A stretch of DNA of 6,411 nt. Origin: an uncultured beta proteobacterium (GTDB taxonomy: Bacteria > Pseudomonadota > Gammaproteobacteria > Burkholderiales > Rhodocyclaceae). Below are positions 5,859 through 6,411 of this stretch, in pieces. Under the pieces are notes generated by a model, which saw only the letters and a program-made list of their open reading frames with translations, searched no databases and was not told where the DNA came from. The DNA lies in assembly GCA_903933395.1 (NCBI GenBank), contig CAIZKA010000545.1:1-6411 (forward strand), in the 5' to 3' direction. The position numbers and the translations under genes are program-made. Position 1 is the first letter of the stretch, and the number at the start of each line of letters is the position of its first letter.

Positions 5859-6411
5859 ATGACAGATCGCCAATACGGTATCGAAACTCTCTGCCTGCAT
5901 GCCGGTGCCCAGCCGGACGCGGCGACCGGCGCGCGGGCGCTGCCGATCCACCAGACCAGTTCCTTTGTTTTCGATTCGGCGGAACACGCGGCCAGCCTGT
6001 TCAACCTGCAGACTTTCGGCAACGTCTATTCGCGCATCGGCAACCCCACGGTCGCCGCCTTCGAGGAGCGCATGGCGGCACTCGAAGGCGGCCGCGCCGC
6101 AGTCGCCGCGGCCACCGGCCTGGCGGCGCAGACGCTGGCCCTGCTGACGCTGTGCCAGGCCGGCGATCGCATCGTCGCGGCGCGCTCGCTCTACGGCGGC
6201 AGCTTTTCGCAACTCGACGTGAGCTTCCGGAAACTCGGCATCGAGACCGTGTTCGTCGATTCGGACGATCCGGAAAATTTCCGCGCCGCGCTGTCCGACA
6301 ACACGCGCTGCATCTTCGCCGAGACCGTGGCCAATCCGCGCCTCAACGTGCTCGACATCGCGGCCGTGGCGGAGGTCGCCCACAGCCATCGCGTGCCGCT
6401 GATCATCGACA
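5859..6411 (+). CDS. metY: O-acetylhomoserine sulfhydrylase, 5' part (3' end beyond window)
   Basis: PLP-dependent enzyme of the Cys/Met metabolism family that condenses O-acetylhomoserine with sulfide to homocysteine, the direct sulfhydrylation route to methionine. The 184 codons in the window translate without a stop from the ATG at 5859 (MTDRQYGIETLCLHAG). Landmarks are PIHQTSSFVFD (29-39), FNLQTFGNVYSRIGNPT (48-64) with Tyr57 and Arg59, which contact the PLP phosphate from the partner subunit, the ATGLAAQ turn (86-91) and SLYGG (110-114) with the ring-stacking Tyr112. The FNLQ.FGN segment favours the MetY type over MetZ or MetB. The PLP-binding lysine lies beyond the right edge, as does more than half of the expected ~425-430 residues. 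No good Shine-Dalgarno precedes the ATG. The gene is divergent from the ElyC-like gene, sharing an 82-base gap with an inverted repeat. Confidence 0.92.
   Translation, partial: MTDRQYGIETLCLHAGAQPDAATGARALPIHQTSSFVFDSAEHAASLFNLQTFGNVYSRIGNPTVAAFEERMAALEGGRAAVAAATGLAAQTLALLTLCQAGDRIVAARSLYGGSFSQLDVSFRKLGIETVFVDSDDPENFRAALSDNTRCIFAETVANPRLNVLDIAAVAEVAHSHRVPLIID

Noticed and set aside
5553..6389. 278-residue minus-strand open frame across the metY gap and both flanking genes
   Set aside because: It spans the ElyC-like gene in another frame, the divergent gap and the antisense of metY; the two flanking proteins are clearly conserved, so this is a shadow.
1..6411. Mobile elements, CRISPR arrays, tRNA/rRNA genes, defence or toxin-antitoxin systems
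   Set aside because: Nothing resembling transposase motifs, regularly spaced repeats, RNA gene cores or such gene pairs was seen; almost all bases are accounted for by housekeeping-type genes.

Overview
The window looks like an ordinary chromosomal core region of a high-GC Gram-negative bacterium. The ThyA, Glk and Mog proteins align almost residue for residue with the enterobacterial enzymes as I remember them. The overall style (GC-rich, an ElyC/DUF218 protein, a MetY-type sulfhydrylase, a PilZ-like protein) suggests a betaproteobacterium, possibly of the Rhodocyclales. That placement is an inference from protein flavour, not a demonstrated taxonomy.

Layout from left to right: (1) On the minus strand, thymidylate synthase thyA (522-1337) reads into the 5' part of glucokinase glk (1-525), which runs off the left edge. 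The two overlap by four bases (GTGA). (2) A 52-base divergent gap (1338-1389) separates thyA from a plus-strand M17 leucyl aminopeptidase (1390-2868). (3) A 65-base gap with a plausible sigma70-type promoter leads to a 496-residue plus-strand protein with a large uncharacterised N-terminal region and a degenerate PilZ-like C-terminus (2934-4424). (4) This gene converges, with only 9 bases between stop codons, on a minus-strand pair: a DUF218/ElyC-like membrane protein (5024-5776) followed by mog, molybdopterin adenylyltransferase (4434-5021). The two are packed stop-to-start. (5) An 82-base divergent gap holding a perfect GGGCCG/CGGCCC inverted repeat separates this pair from a plus-strand O-acetylhomoserine sulfhydrylase, metY (5859 to beyond the right edge). 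That gene was found by direct translation.

The genes do not form one pathway: dTMP synthesis, glucose phosphorylation, peptide turnover, a possible signalling or adaptor protein, envelope biogenesis, molybdenum cofactor synthesis and methionine synthesis are each represented once. I see no mobile element, CRISPR array, tRNA/rRNA, toxin-antitoxin pair or phage gene, and no obvious change in base composition. Every stretch without a gene is under 100 bases. I did not find a convincing new multi-gene system. The items most worth a second look are the PilZ-like protein that lacks the usual arginine motif, the start of mog with three tandem ATGs behind one ribosome binding site, the GC-hairpin-encoded insertion in ThyA, and the inverted repeat between the ElyC-like gene and metY.
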